Shown here: positions 24,316 to 34,626 of the stretch, in pieces
Numbering within the stretch: position 1 is the first letter of the stretch
Layout of the letters: the number at the start of each line of letters is the position of its first letter
Source: Fragilariopsis cylindrus CCMP1102
Lineage: Eukaryota > Bacillariophyta > Bacillariophyceae > Bacillariales > Bacillariaceae
Length of the DNA: 41,906 nt
NCBI GenBank assembly: GCA_900095095.1
Contig: FMBT01000445.1
Location: 1 to 41,906, forward strand
Reading direction: 5' to 3'
The notes under the pieces: generated by a model
Told to the model about the DNA's origin: nothing
Database searches by the model: none
Seen by the model: only the letters and a program-made list of their open reading frames with translations
Position numbers and translations under genes: made by a program

Positions 24316-26351
24316 ATGACGAGTTACTGCTCAAGAATTACTCTATCCACAGCAATCCCATCACTACTTTCTGTACTGACGGTGCTTCTCATTTGTGAGA
24401 AGGTTAATGGATTCGCAATAACACCGAAGCAAAGATCACTCAACAGACCATGGGACAGTATTCGGATCATGTCATCTTCATCATTATCATTTTCGGCTCT
24501 ACATATGTCAAAATTTGATAGACGCGACGACGACTACGACGACGATGATGAGGAGTGGATTCGACCGACGAAAGGATCGTCGAGAGACCAGTCACGTTAT
24601 TCTAATAGTAGGACTAGTGATAGAAATAAAGATAGAAATAGCAACTATAATCCTAATTACAAGAATAATAATAATCAACGACGACAACAGGTTGGGGCAC
24701 TACAGGATGGCGATGTGGCAGAAATTACAGAGACTAATGCTCATTTTTTCAGTAAAAAATCCTTGAACGAACCATCATTCCATCAGTTTTTCTCAGATAC
24801 AGAAATTGCAATAGATTCAGACAATAATGACAAAAGCAGTACAAGTAATCAAGAGTTGCATCAGTTACTTTGTCAAGGTGCAGGAATAACGAGGCCTTCT
24901 CGGATACAATCTCTTGCGTGGCCCCAAATTTTAAGTGGGAATCACACAATCGTAGCCGACCAAACCGGCTCTGGTAAAACAGGTGCCTACCTGGTTCCTT
25001 GCTTGCTACGATCTTTGCAGACACCATCAATCAAACAAAATGGCTCTCCTAAGGTTCTCATTCTAGCTCCAACAGCAGAATTGGCAGATCAGATACGAGC
25101 TGTTTGCTTAAAAATTTCTCAAAATGGCACACCCTTCAACACAATGGTCGTCACGGCTAACGGAAAGTTTACAACATCTATTCGTGACCAAATACGAATG
25201 ATTCAGCGGACACAGGTGGATGTTTTGATCAGTACACCAGGACGTGTTTCTACAATTCTACGCACACGCAATTCCGGTCTCGATTTATCTAACCTACAAT
25301 CTATTGTGTTAGACGAGGTTGATATTTTAATGGTCGATGAAACCTTTGGACCGCAACTAAGGACCGTTGGGGCTGCTGCACCACTTTTGGGGAAAACGCA
25401 ATTCATATTTGTAACTGCAACACTTCCAGATTCAGTCGTTGAGACTATTGAAACTGAATTTCCGGGTGTGGTCAAAATCAAAGGACCTGGTCTACATAGA
25501 CTAGCTCCGTCGTTGCAAGAGCATTTGGTGGACGTTTCAGTCCCAGCGGACCAGAATCGGAACGAAGAGCTTTGTTTTGATGTCAAAGCTAAGCAATTAT
25601 TGAAGGCTCTGCGACAGAACCGTTGCCGAAGAACACTTATCTTTTGTAATACAGTCGAATCTTGTCGTACCGTGGAAAATTTATTGAATCGAAAGGATCG
25701 ACATAATCGCGTCTTCGAGGTATTGTCATACCATAGTGCTATGAAACCAGAATCACGGAATGCAAATTTAAGCTTATTTGCTAATGGCAAGAAAAATAAC
25801 AGCTACGAAGAAGTTGATTATGTTCTAATCTGGTAAGTGCTGTAATTGGATATTTTTATACCCCCATACAAAAGTATAGAATTGCATATCTGACTAACCT
25901 CTACTTTATTTCTTGATTCGATATCTCACGTCCTTCTTTAATAATGCAATATTTCCTGTTATGATTATGCTTTAATCTGGATGTGTTCCAAAAAAAAATG
26001 CTCATCCTTAGCACGGACCGAGCAGCACGTGGAGTAGACTTTGATGCAGCTCCAGTAGATCATGTTGTGGTGTTTGATTTTCCAAAAGATCCCGCGGAAT
26101 ATATTCGAAGAGTTGGCAGAAGTGCTCGAGCAGGAAGGAAAGGTACGAGTACGGTTTTTGCATATGGTTGGCAACTTCCTATTGCAAGAAGCGTAATGGG
26201 TAATAAGTTGGGTAGCTACTCTGTATCAGCCAATGGCAACGATATGGCAGACAATGAAAGTGACTACGAGCCTCGTTTTAATCGAAGGACAAAGAAGAGG
26301 AAGGACGTTATGATGAAGGAAAAAATTGAGAATGGAAGTCTCTGGGAATAG
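24316..26351 (+). CDS. Plastid-type DEAD-box (DEVD) RNA helicase
   Basis: Two exons, 24316-25832 and 26012-26351, joined GT-AG in phase to 618 residues. Splicing restores motif V as [11 protein letters not shown]. The N-terminus is a signal peptide ([15 protein letters not shown]) followed by FAITPKQR, with Phe at the predicted cleavage site as in diatom plastid bipartite presequences. Motifs: I QTGSGKT (about 218), Ia PTAELA (Ala for the usual Arg), GG-equivalent region, Ib TPGR, II DEVD (about 333), [24 protein letters not shown] (about 538). A low-complexity Asp/Asn/Arg linker (residues ~60-120) separates the targeting signal from the core. Likely role: plastid RNA remodelling, for example rRNA or mRNA maturation (inference). 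Confidence 0.93.
25833..26011 (+). other. Helicase intron with a copy of the upstream exon edge
   Basis: 179-nt GT-AG intron. Its bases 25961-25980 match exon 1's last bases plus the first intron base (25814-25833) at 17 of 20 positions, including ATCTGG at the donor. See findings. Confidence 0.85.
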
Positions 26352-26674
26352 TACTCTCAAACTCATAAGTAGCATCTCTAAGGTTAAATAGTAGTTTTAT
26401 ACATTAAAAATAATATTAAATACTATATTTTATACCCTTCTATACTACAGTATTTTATCACCCCTGAATTGTAGTCAATCCCCTTCTACCCCGATGGTCC
26501 ACCAACCTCCCCCAAATAAACAGAGCCATTCGCCATCGATCGTATAATAATAGTACATTATTTTTTGGAAAACGAGAAATAGTTTATCTGTTTTATCTGA
26601 AAATACCAACCTAAACACCTGCTCTCATACTGCAGTAGAAAGCAATAATGTTGTACTAAAGTGCTAGTTCAAAG
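26352..26674. other. Short intergenic spacer
   Basis: AT-rich. It holds the helicase 3' UTR and TrmK-like promoter, which lie in tandem. Nothing else seen. Confidence 0.5.
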
Positions 26675-27838
26675 ATGAGAATGCCTTTGATTAGGCACGA
26701 TATCTCTAGACCATGCCACATCATACGTGTTCTAGTACTTGTAGTAATAATGAATCTCTTTCTCCTTCCAGCTACGACTAACATCGGACGATGCCGGGCA
26801 TTACGTTCTTCTTTGGAAACAGTTGGTCGTATCAATCATAGGTCTCTCTACAATACCGGAAGTAGGAATAGGGGTAGAACTAACACATGCTCACCGTTGG
26901 CAATCGATCAGGATAGTCATGATGATGATATCCATGGATCACTCTCAAATATGTTTAGTCGTGAGAGCAGGAACTACAAGAGGTTGTATCATCTTGAAAA
27001 TATGGCTGCTGATAATACTGACGGTACAACAAGTACGAATATAATATCATCTGCTGGAAGGAAAAAATATAACGTCGCAGATATAGGTACAGATCATGGT
27101 CTTTTAGCAATGGGACTAGCCCTAACAGGAAAATATGATAAAGTTATAGGTGTGGATGTTTCGGATCAGGCACTGGAAGGGGCTCTGGAAAATTTTGGTA
27201 ATCGTATGGACGTCGAGTTCAGATTGGGGAATGGCTTACAAGCTTTAAAAGATGACGAAATTGATATTATATGTATAGCTGGAATGGGTGTCAATACCAT
27301 GCTTGAAATACTAGATCAAAATTCCACGACGATGACGACGACGACAGTCGATGATTACAATGATGGGGATAATGATAATGATAATAATACCACAGATCTA
27401 GAGAGAGTTGGGTGCAAGCGACTTGTCTTACAACCCACGAACTCTAAACCACGAAACTTGGTTCTATTGTATGATTGGCTGCAAAGTAAAGGATGGAATA
27501 TAAAGGACGAACGAATCGAAAAAATTTCCTCCCGTTGGTACTTTTCGACGTGTTTCGAATTGACTAAACAAAATCAACAATACACAAGTAGTATGGATAG
27601 TATGCAACTACCGGGATGTAAACTTGTTTGTTTAGACCAGTCTCATTCGATGAGAAAGGAATTCGACGAGTACTGTAAACATCATAAGTTATGGATAAAG
27701 CAAGATCAAAGAGTATCAGACCAGAAGAAGGAGATTAATCCTCGTGAATCGAGATGGCTAGAATACTTCTTCGATAATGATACCGATAATAATGGTATCC
27801 ATATTGAACAAATAATAACGCAACCACATACGGAATAG
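26675..27838 (+). CDS. TrmK-like tRNA (adenine-N1) methyltransferase, organelle-type
   Basis: SAM-dependent Rossmann methyltransferase of the TrmK family (bacterial enzyme methylates A22 N1 of tRNA). Single exon, 387 residues. Motif I VADIGTDHGLL (134-144), the acidic ribose-binding residue in VIGVDVSD (~158-164), NGLQAL, and the family signature IAGMGV (~199-204; bacterial IAGMGG), then LVLQPT and a C-terminal domain with the catalytic-fold segment WLQSKGWNIKDE. The bacterial protein is ~230 residues; the extra ~130 N-terminal residues include a hydrophobic segment (IIRVLVLVVIMNLFLLP) that suggests plastid or other membrane-route targeting. A bacterial-type tRNA enzyme with a targeting signal suggests action on organelle tRNA. 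An Asp/Asn repeat loop lies at ~215-240. Confidence 0.88.
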   Translation: MRMPLIRHDISRPCHIIRVLVLVVIMNLFLLPATTNIGRCRALRSSLETVGRINHRSLYNTGSRNRGRTNTCSPLAIDQDSHDDDIHGSLSNMFSRESRNYKRLYHLENMAADNTDGTTSTNIISSAGRKKYNVADIGTDHGLLAMGLALTGKYDKVIGVDVSDQALEGALENFGNRMDVEFRLGNGLQALKDDEIDIICIAGMGVNTMLEILDQNSTTMTTTTVDDYNDGDNDNDNNTTDLERVGCKRLVLQPTNSKPRNLVLLYDWLQSKGWNIKDERIEKISSRWYFSTCFELTKQNQQYTSSMDSMQLPGCKLVCLDQSHSMRKEFDEYCKHHKLWIKQDQRVSDQKKEINPRESRWLEYFFDNDTDNNGIHIEQIITQPHTE

Positions 27839-28170
27839 TAAACGCAGACTTTCTCTATCTGATCACTATGTTGAATGTTTCTGATAAAATAAATAATATT
27901 AAAATCTAAATTTTTTTCTAATGAATTCATTACTAATACAGAAAGAAACTATCGAATAACTTTGACCATCGTTTTCAAACAATTTTCAGGTTTAGCACAA
28001 AAAGGAAAAGCCCCTTTAAAATAAAAGCACTACCGTCATTCATGTTGGTTTTCGAACTTGTCATTTCGATTGTTTCTTTGCATAGGGAATCAGTCAAACT
28101 AACGTTATGTGGTATCATTGGATTGCTCCAACGAAGCCCGCCAAGGACAGTAAATGTGTCCTTGTCGGGC
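27839..28170. other. Convergent 3' region (TrmK-like / thioredoxin reductase)
   Basis: Carries the 3' UTR of the minus-strand selenoprotein gene, including the hairpin and SECIS candidate listed separately, and the 3' UTR of the TrmK-like gene. Confidence 0.6.
27974..28056 (-). promoter_or_regulatory. SECIS-like element (candidate) in the thioredoxin reductase 3' UTR
   Basis: Read on the minus strand, an ATGA (28036-28039) and a TGA (27986-27988) can form the two sides of a SECIS quartet. Below it, TTC/AAA/CAA pair with TTG/TTT/GAA (9 bp with a 2-nt and a 1-nt bulge). Above it, GGTAGTGC pairs with GTGCT(AA)ACC (8 bp, two wobble pairs, a 2-nt bulge). The apical part has an unpaired AAA (28015-28017). 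The distance from ATGA to AAA is longer than usual, so this is a candidate found by eye, about 115 nt downstream of the stop. Confidence 0.4.
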
Positions 28171-28172
28171 TT
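28134..28172 (-). promoter_or_regulatory. 39-nt hairpin just downstream of the in-frame TGA
   Basis: Minus-strand stem: AAGCCCG and CAAGGACA pair with TGTCCTTG and CGGGCTT around a CATTTAC loop, 15 Watson-Crick pairs and one A.G mismatch. It begins 4 nt after the TGA and includes two bases of the TAA stop. Position and stability resemble a selenocysteine redefinition element. Confidence 0.75.
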
Positions 28173-30547
28173 AACCTCAGCATCCACCAGCAGCGGCGTC
28201 ATCGCCACTACTCTTAGTGATAGATAGTGTTACAAGTTCTTCTGATGATGTTGGATGAATACCAACTGTATCAGTAAGCTGTCTGTATGTTAAACCATTC
28301 TTCATTGATACACCATACCCCTTTACCAGTATAAATTAAATAGAATGGGTCAGTTGAGTGATATAAATTAGAGTGAATAAGAAAGAATCGTCTATGAACA
28401 ACCTGAACAAAAAATATCACACCATTTCCGATGACTTACCTGCATAATCTCTCCAGCATTGGGACCAACATAGTGGATTCCAACCACCTGCTCATCAGAA
28501 GATTTCGCATCAACCAAGATTTTGGCAAAAGCATTGGAATCATGTCGGGAAAGGGACCATTCCAGGGGTAAAAATTCCCTATGATAAACTTCGATTCCAT
28601 CCTTCCCGTGCTTTGCAATCGCATCTTCTTCAGATAGGCCGATACAAGCGTATTCGATTGGTGTGAATACCGTTGTACAAATATTGATATAATCCATGGG
28701 TTCTTTTGAACCACCATAAAGACGACGAGCTAAAGCTTTTCCAGCTTGGATGGCTACGGGTGTTAGCTCAGGACATCCATCCATAACGTCCCCAATAGCA
28801 TAAATATTGGGACACGAAGATTGTTCATTTATGGTCTTGATTTTACGATTCTTGGGATTAGTATCAACGTTGACAGATTCGAGGCGCAGTTTGATAGTGT
28901 CAGCAGTTCTACCGACAGCTCCCAGGACAGTGTCGTAAACATCATCAGTTCCATCAGAGAATGTGACCTTGATGCGATCATTCTCTACCCTTTCGAGCTT
29001 GCTTGGAGTTACTTTCGTTTTGAACTTGACCCCGTGTTCTTTCATGTAATCCCCAATCCGTTCTGAGCACTCACGATCAAATCCTCGTAGAAGGATACTG
29101 CGAACCGCAACTGTAACATCCTTACTCATTCCAGCCAGAAATCCGGCACATTCCAAACTAATGTAGGAAGCTCCCACGCACAATGTTTTACCCGGATCTT
29201 TATCTAGAAAAAAAACATCATCACTCGAAATTGCCAAGTCGCCACCTTCACAATCCAATGGTGTTGGTCGTCCACCAGTCGCCACAAGAAAACGCGAAGC
29301 GGTAATTTCACTAGTTTGGCCCTTCTTATCAACTAACTCGACGGTGTGATTATCTTTGAAGGAAGCCAGTTTGTTCAGATACTGAACACTCTTCTCACGA
29401 AGTCCAACCCTGTACTTGAAGTTTAAACTGCGAATGTAATTCTGAATATTGTCTTTGACTGCCATCCAATTTTGATCTGTTTTTAAAGTAGGTGGCTGGC
29501 CCATTTCATCTGGCTTGACCCCAACCGATGATATCCCGAAAAAGTTCGCGTCTGCTTGAATGGATTCTCTCAAAGTTGCACCGATATGGAATAGCTTTTT
29601 GGGGATACAACCTACATTGACACAGGTTCCTCCCAGTCCCCATGTAGTTCCCTCCGGTGAAGGCTTAACGAAATCACATAGTGCCACTTTGGCCCCCAGA
29701 AGCGCTGCTTCTTTAGCAGCAGCCATTCCTCCACTACCACCACCAATTACAACAAGCTTTCGAAGGAAGGAAGACAGAAAGAAAGCAATGGTATAAGTTT
29801 TAAAATTTCTTGTGGTATACCAATTATTATTACGATTGCAGATATAATATCTGTGAACTCATCATCTCGTCATCATCATCAACAACCTCAATGTACGACA
29901 CTGCTTTCAATTACAAAGATGAAACACAACACAAGACAAGACAAGAAACTTACGTCGTAATCGTAACCGTGATCGGCCTTGTTTCCATCAGCTACCATAA
30001 CTGCTTCGGGTTTGTAACTTTCTAATTTTGCTGGATTCATGAAGACCCGACACCAATCCAAAGTTGCATCGTGACCGCCCAAATACTTAGTAATATCGGC
30101 AGGATCTGGATCACCTTCCCGCGGAGAATTCGAGATCCAAACAATAGGACAGGATACGTGCTCCTTTCCATCCTGCTCACAGAAATTGCTCCTAAATTCA
30201 TCGTCCACTAACCACTCGCGATACTTTGTACGATCATCAAATTGGTGAACACGAACACACAATCGATTGGGAAAGAGTAGGGAGATACTTGACAAACATT
30301 TTGTGATGCGATTGTAAAACCACCTTCAAAGAAATATGAAATTTTTTAATGATTATCATATACAATATACAATGTACCAAAAGAAGTGAAAGTTTGTGAG
30401 AGGAGAGGATCGGAATAGTTGTAAATTATCTCGTGGTTTCGGACATCATCGACGCAAAATAATATCGCACGAAAGGAAAAACGTATTCTGAAACATACAC
30501 GAAGGATAACCTGCAACATGCAGGACTTTCGGTCCGGATGTTGACAT
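28171..30547 (-). CDS. TXNRD: Selenoprotein thioredoxin reductase (C-terminal Gly-Cys-Sec-Gly)
   Basis: High-molecular-weight NADPH-dependent thioredoxin reductase. Four exons: 30501-30547, 29954-30323, 28440-29756, 28171-28320, all in phase, giving 627 residues if the TGA at 28177-28179 is read as Sec626. The three 3' junctions are secure; the first uses a GTGTAT donor and is less certain. FAD motif VVIGGGSGG (~141), WGLGGTCVNVGCIPKK with redox Cys184/Cys189, NADPH-binding VGASYISLECAGF, the second FAD motif IYAIGDV, and the C-terminal GIHP active-site His. The last exon ends G-C-TGA-G-TAA, exactly the GCUG tail. Residues 1-139 (VLHVAGYPSWFYNRITKC, HQFDDRTKYREWL, PIVW, YLGG) resemble a thioredoxin/glutaredoxin fold without CXXC. 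Glutathione reductase is excluded by the C-terminal extension. Confidence 0.93.
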
Positions 30548-31442
30548 TGGTTTGTGTTGACTGCAAGTGTAGTTTAATGAGTTTTACACCGGTATCTGCG
30601 TACTTTCAATATATTTTTATATTGAATGCCGTATACGAATGTATCTGTTTTTCCTTTGGATCAAAACAAAGTAACTGATTTATGATATACAGTATGCAGG
30701 CAGTACAGTAAACTTTTGTTGTTTGTGTTGATGGTGAGAGTACAATGAGATGTATGATATTTTTTGTGACACGGGGGTGAGTTACCGGTAACTTATGATG
30801 GGGGCGAATAAGAAGATTGAAATAGGGTGTGGTGTGTTTGGCGCTATCGATCCAGCGCGCCACTTTCGCCGGATATTTTTTGATGGAATTCAAAAAAACT
30901 ACGTAGGTACGGTGCAGTAAACAACATGGAATATTGTTTTTATTGGACACAGTCAGTCTCGCATAGGGCTTTTAGTCGAACCAGTCGTCTTGACATTTTG
31001 ACGTACAACGTACTTACCGAATTTTGTAGCCACAGCCACCACGAAGAAGAATTCACACAGAAAAAATAAATGAACAATTAATTTTCATCATTCGAACAAG
31101 AACATTCAAGACAAATAGAACATAAGTACCAGCTTACTACGTCACCTAACAAAGCAAATACCAGTATGCACTGCTACACCCACAGTATCAACTATCAACT
31201 AAAATAAGTAGAGATCTACGATTATCGTTGACACGATAATTGCTACTCCTTAAGGAAGAGTTATTTGTTGGGAAAGAAATAGAAGTCGTACAATAAGCGC
31301 GAGGTACAAAAGACAACATTTGATAATACCGTAGGACTAAAGCAACTCAACAACAGAAAAATTGGTTCCAACACTATCACACATCACAATTACAATCACC
31401 ACCGACTTATAATAACCCGAATACGACTACGACTACCACGTC
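30548..31442. promoter_or_regulatory. Divergent thioredoxin reductase / UTP11 upstream region
   Basis: About 895 bp with no supported gene; a minus-strand frame at 30606-30950 shows no motif. Promoters of both genes must be here. Confidence 0.45.
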
Positions 31443-32322
31443 ATGTCTTCCTTACGAAATGCCGTGAAGCGTATTGCTCATAAAGAGCGGTCGCAGCCCG
31501 TCGATAGGCAACATCTGGGTATCTTGGAAAAGAAAAAGATTACAAGCAACGTGCTATTGACTATCATCGGAAGGAAGATAGGAAGAATGCCATGAAACAG
31601 AAAGCATCTATGAGAAATCCTGATGAATTTTACTTTGGATGCATAATTCTAAAATGGAAGATGGTAAACATAAATCGAATGAAGATTATAGAAACTTGTC
31701 TCCGGATTTAGTGAAGGTAATGAAAGATCAAGATTTGAGTTATATTAGGATGCAAAAGCAAAAAGATACGAAAAAGGCAGAACGGTTACAAGCATTTTTA
31801 CATTTGTTAGATTCTGATGGTGTCGGTACCGGAACACATACTGTCTTCGTAGGAAGCAAGAAGGATGCTCGAGAATTTAATGTTGCAGACCATTTTGGAA
31901 CAATCCCAGAAATGGTGGTAGAGCCTTCCAACCGATTACGTAAAAGTGATATTGAAAAACTTGCCCAAAGAAAACTTGGTGGGTCAAGTACGAGTACTAG
32001 TAGAGGAGGGAATGATGATGTACAAGTAGATGATAGTAATGATAATTCACAAAAACAACAACAACAGAAAAAACTTACTGTCGACCAACTAAATAAATTG
32101 CAAAGAAAAGAACGAAAATTAGCCAAGACGCTTGCTAAGGCAAGATCTGGTTCATATAAGGAATTGGAATCCAGAAGAGACCGAGCAGATCAAATGAAAA
32201 CGGCGGAAGATCATTTGGTTACCGAGAAGCTTGTTGCTGGGAAGGGAAGAAAACGCAAAGTGAAAGCAGAAGACGATGGTCGACCTGCTCAGTATAAATG
32301 GCGAAGAAAGCGATTGGGATAG
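31443..32322 (+). CDS. UTP11: UTP11, U3 snoRNP-associated processome factor (two apparent frameshifts)
   Basis: Component of the small-subunit processome acting in 18S rRNA processing. Starts at 31443 with [19 protein letters not shown], the family N-terminus. Conserved pieces continue in three frames: up to ...LEKKK, then [20 protein letters not shown] and NPDEFYFG, then [41 protein letters not shown] and the end YKWRRKRLG. Restoring one A in the A5 run at 31533-31537 and one G at 31637-31638 would give an uninterrupted protein of ~293 residues, near the family's size. An intron cannot explain the shifts. An essential gene with two losses 100 bp apart points to sequence error. The middle (Ser/Gln/Asn) is a species-specific linker. 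Confidence 0.9.
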
Positions 32323-32874
32323 ATAGCTTTACTAAATAAAGTAAACGTTAAACTATACAGGTAATATTTAAATTCTAGACTCATTTCAATTTCCTCTTTT
32401 AAGGTTCGAGACACGGGTATTACATGTACAAGTACTGGGTTACCTAGCGATCCTAATATATAAATAAAAATACGGTACAACCGATCAAATTTTACTACTT
32501 AGTTCTGTAGAATAAAGAATGATATTCCTTCTTTATTTACATTAACATCATAATATACCACCATTACTTTCATTGCAACAAGAGATGAAAATCAGTCTAA
32601 TTGTAGTTCCCCCCGAAACCAAGACTTCACCCCCCCCCCAAAGCAACTCGCATAATTTGCGCGTTCGCCAGCATTGTTGGGTTTGGATTTTTGTGTGCAA
32701 TTGAAAATGAAATCACAATGCGATTGATTCTCATTGAATGTATTCAACATTGTACGCTAACAATAGAATTAACTTGACGACGACGACGACGACGATCCAT
32801 CATTATACATTGGTTTTGGAATTATAACTGAAATACTTACTACCTTAACAACAGTTAGCATCACTTTTTAGAAA
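32323..32874. other. Intergenic spacer, UTP11 to NSE3
   Basis: Contains a C run (about 32630-32639) and a GAC/GACGAC microsatellite near 32776-32793. No gene seen; it should hold the NSE3 promoter. Confidence 0.5.
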
Positions 32875-34434
32875 ATGCCACGATCAGGAAAACGTAAACA
32901 CGATGACGATGATGATGATGATGATGATGACGATAATCTTCTCGATGAAGACGATAGATTTGGTGAACCGATGTTCTCTCAACTTCCCCCTGAGGCCTCT
33001 CAAAGTGTGAAACCAGAGACTGAAAGTCATCGAAAGAATTTAGATAACTTGAACATTGAAGCACAAGAAAAGCATCTCGTATCGATTTCACGATTGATTC
33101 TATTTCGTGGTCTTGAAAAGGAACCAATTGATCGTCTTAAGGTGACCAAAGATGCTGGAATTGCTGGAAAGGATAACATTGGGTCTGCCGCTTTTTCAAG
33201 AAGCATCCCGTCCGTCTACGTAATGTGTTTGGTTTTGAACTGAACAAAATTCCCAAGGTAAATATAGTACCACCGTAACTTGTTGTTACCGTGTATCATT
33301 ACATACTGCATTCATCATGTGCGCTGATGATGCATTCATTAACATTACACCAAATCAGTCATCATGTGTGTCGTCATCCTTGTATTTATGTTTTATCTTT
33401 GCTGTGATTTTTCCATTCAACTTACTTACTTACTTACTTTGTTCTTCCTTCATTACTACTACTACAACTACTCGTAATTCCGTATCCAGTACATGGAAAA
33501 CCAAAAAGGGATGCCACCTAGATTCAAGGATCGATACTACCTACAAAATGATATAGGCCGACACTCAACAAGGGCATCATTCTCGGGCCATTCATTCAGT
33601 CCATCAATCGTCCTGTATTGAAAAGGGTTTCATTTTATTGGTGAATGGATTGATATTTTGCAAAGGGGAATCGAAGTCTAACTCCACGCGAAAGATATTA
33701 GAGCGAGACCTATGTACGTTATGAACTACTTATCTTTATATGAGCTTTTTACAAGTGTCCCCAGACGAAATAATAGTAACAACAGCAGCAACATCGCCTT
33801 CTCATTTATATCACACTCTCTCTCCATTCTACATTATACTACCAAAATTAACATTATTTCTTTCTAATAATAATTATATAACAACAGATCGATACTTACA
33901 TCGGGTCGATGACGCAATTCCAGAAGAACCACCAGTTCATGGTAGTACGAGATTTAAAGCACGTTCTCAATATTGTAGAGGCACTCAAGGGGAGGGCTTA
34001 ACTCCAAATGTTGATACATTGTTGGAACAGGGTGTCAATTGGGATTATTTTATTAAGGAGAAAGCCACCGAAGATAACTGCTCATCCCAAAACTTAGATG
34101 AGGGAGATATTTTGTATTCGATTGGACCTCGTTCAGGTTCGTCACATACACGTCAAATAATCGTTCTTGGATTCATAATATATATAAAATCAAATCGTAT
34201 CGTATCGTATCGTATCGTATCGTATCGACGAAGCACTCTCACTTACTATTATTGTGTCTGTACCTTTTTGTTTCTGTAGCAATTGAGATTGGTAGGAGAC
34301 AAATTATTGTCTTCTGTGCTTCGATTCTTGGTGAAGCACCCGACCCGTCGATGTTACGAGAGATTGAGGAAGATATCGAAGATGGAGAAGAAGAAATAGA
34401 AGATACCTATATGGAGGGTCCTGAAGATTCGTAG
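32875..34434 (+). CDS. NSE3: NSE3/MAGE-type subunit of the SMC5/6 complex (two apparent frameshifts)
   Basis: MAGE-homology protein, the winged-helix partner of the NSE1 ubiquitin ligase in the SMC5/6 genome-stability complex. Four exons: 32875-33257, 33490-33713, 33888-34136 and 34280-34434, all GT-AG. The N-terminus is an Asp run. Then RLILFRGLEKEPIDRLKV, RLRNVFGFELNKIPK, YMENQKGMPPRFKDRYYLQN, KGFILLVNGLIFCKGESKSN, KILERDLY, and the terminal part LEQGVNWDYFIKEKATEDN...ILYSIGPRS, RRQIIVFCASILGE and an acidic tail. Two single-base shifts break it: T5 at 33192-33196 (needs one more T) and one extra base near 33556. With both corrected the reading frame crosses all three introns. Family is clear from the MAGE core; precise length uncertain. 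Confidence 0.85.
33421..33438 (+). repeat. CTTA tetranucleotide microsatellite (NSE3 intron 1)
   Basis: Four and a half copies of CTTA within the intron, in pyrimidine-rich sequence. Confidence 0.8.
34194..34227 (+). repeat. ATCGT pentanucleotide microsatellite (NSE3 intron 3)
   Basis: About six perfect copies of a 5-bp unit inside the 143-bp intron 34137-34279, taking up nearly a quarter of it. Confidence 0.9.
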
Positions 34435-34588
34435 TCATAATATCCTTTTCCTCTTTTTATCCATGACACCAACAACATTATTGATAAAGAACAAGTCCAT
34501 TTCTCATATGTTTCCGACGTATTCATTACTCTCTAACAAAATAAAAGCAAGACACAGATCGCAATCAAGCAATGAGCAGACACACACA

Positions 34589-34626
<38 letters not shown>

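Noticed and set aside
25203..25790. 195-residue minus-strand frame inside the helicase
   Set aside because: No motif; the plus strand carries unmistakable helicase motifs.
28118..28131. Small hairpin TTGGA-loop-TCCAA after the main stem-loop
   Set aside because: Only five pairs; too weak to call.
28042..28227. Plus-strand frame overlapping the thioredoxin reductase end
   Set aside because: Antisense of the last exon and its hairpin; no independent support.
32626..32640. C run as a regulatory or G-quadruplex site
   Set aside because: A single run of about ten C; not enough G tracts for a quadruplex.
34252..34279. Apparent start codon of a 60-residue protein before NSE3 exon 4
   Set aside because: These bases lie in the intron; the frame is the in-phase final NSE3 exon.
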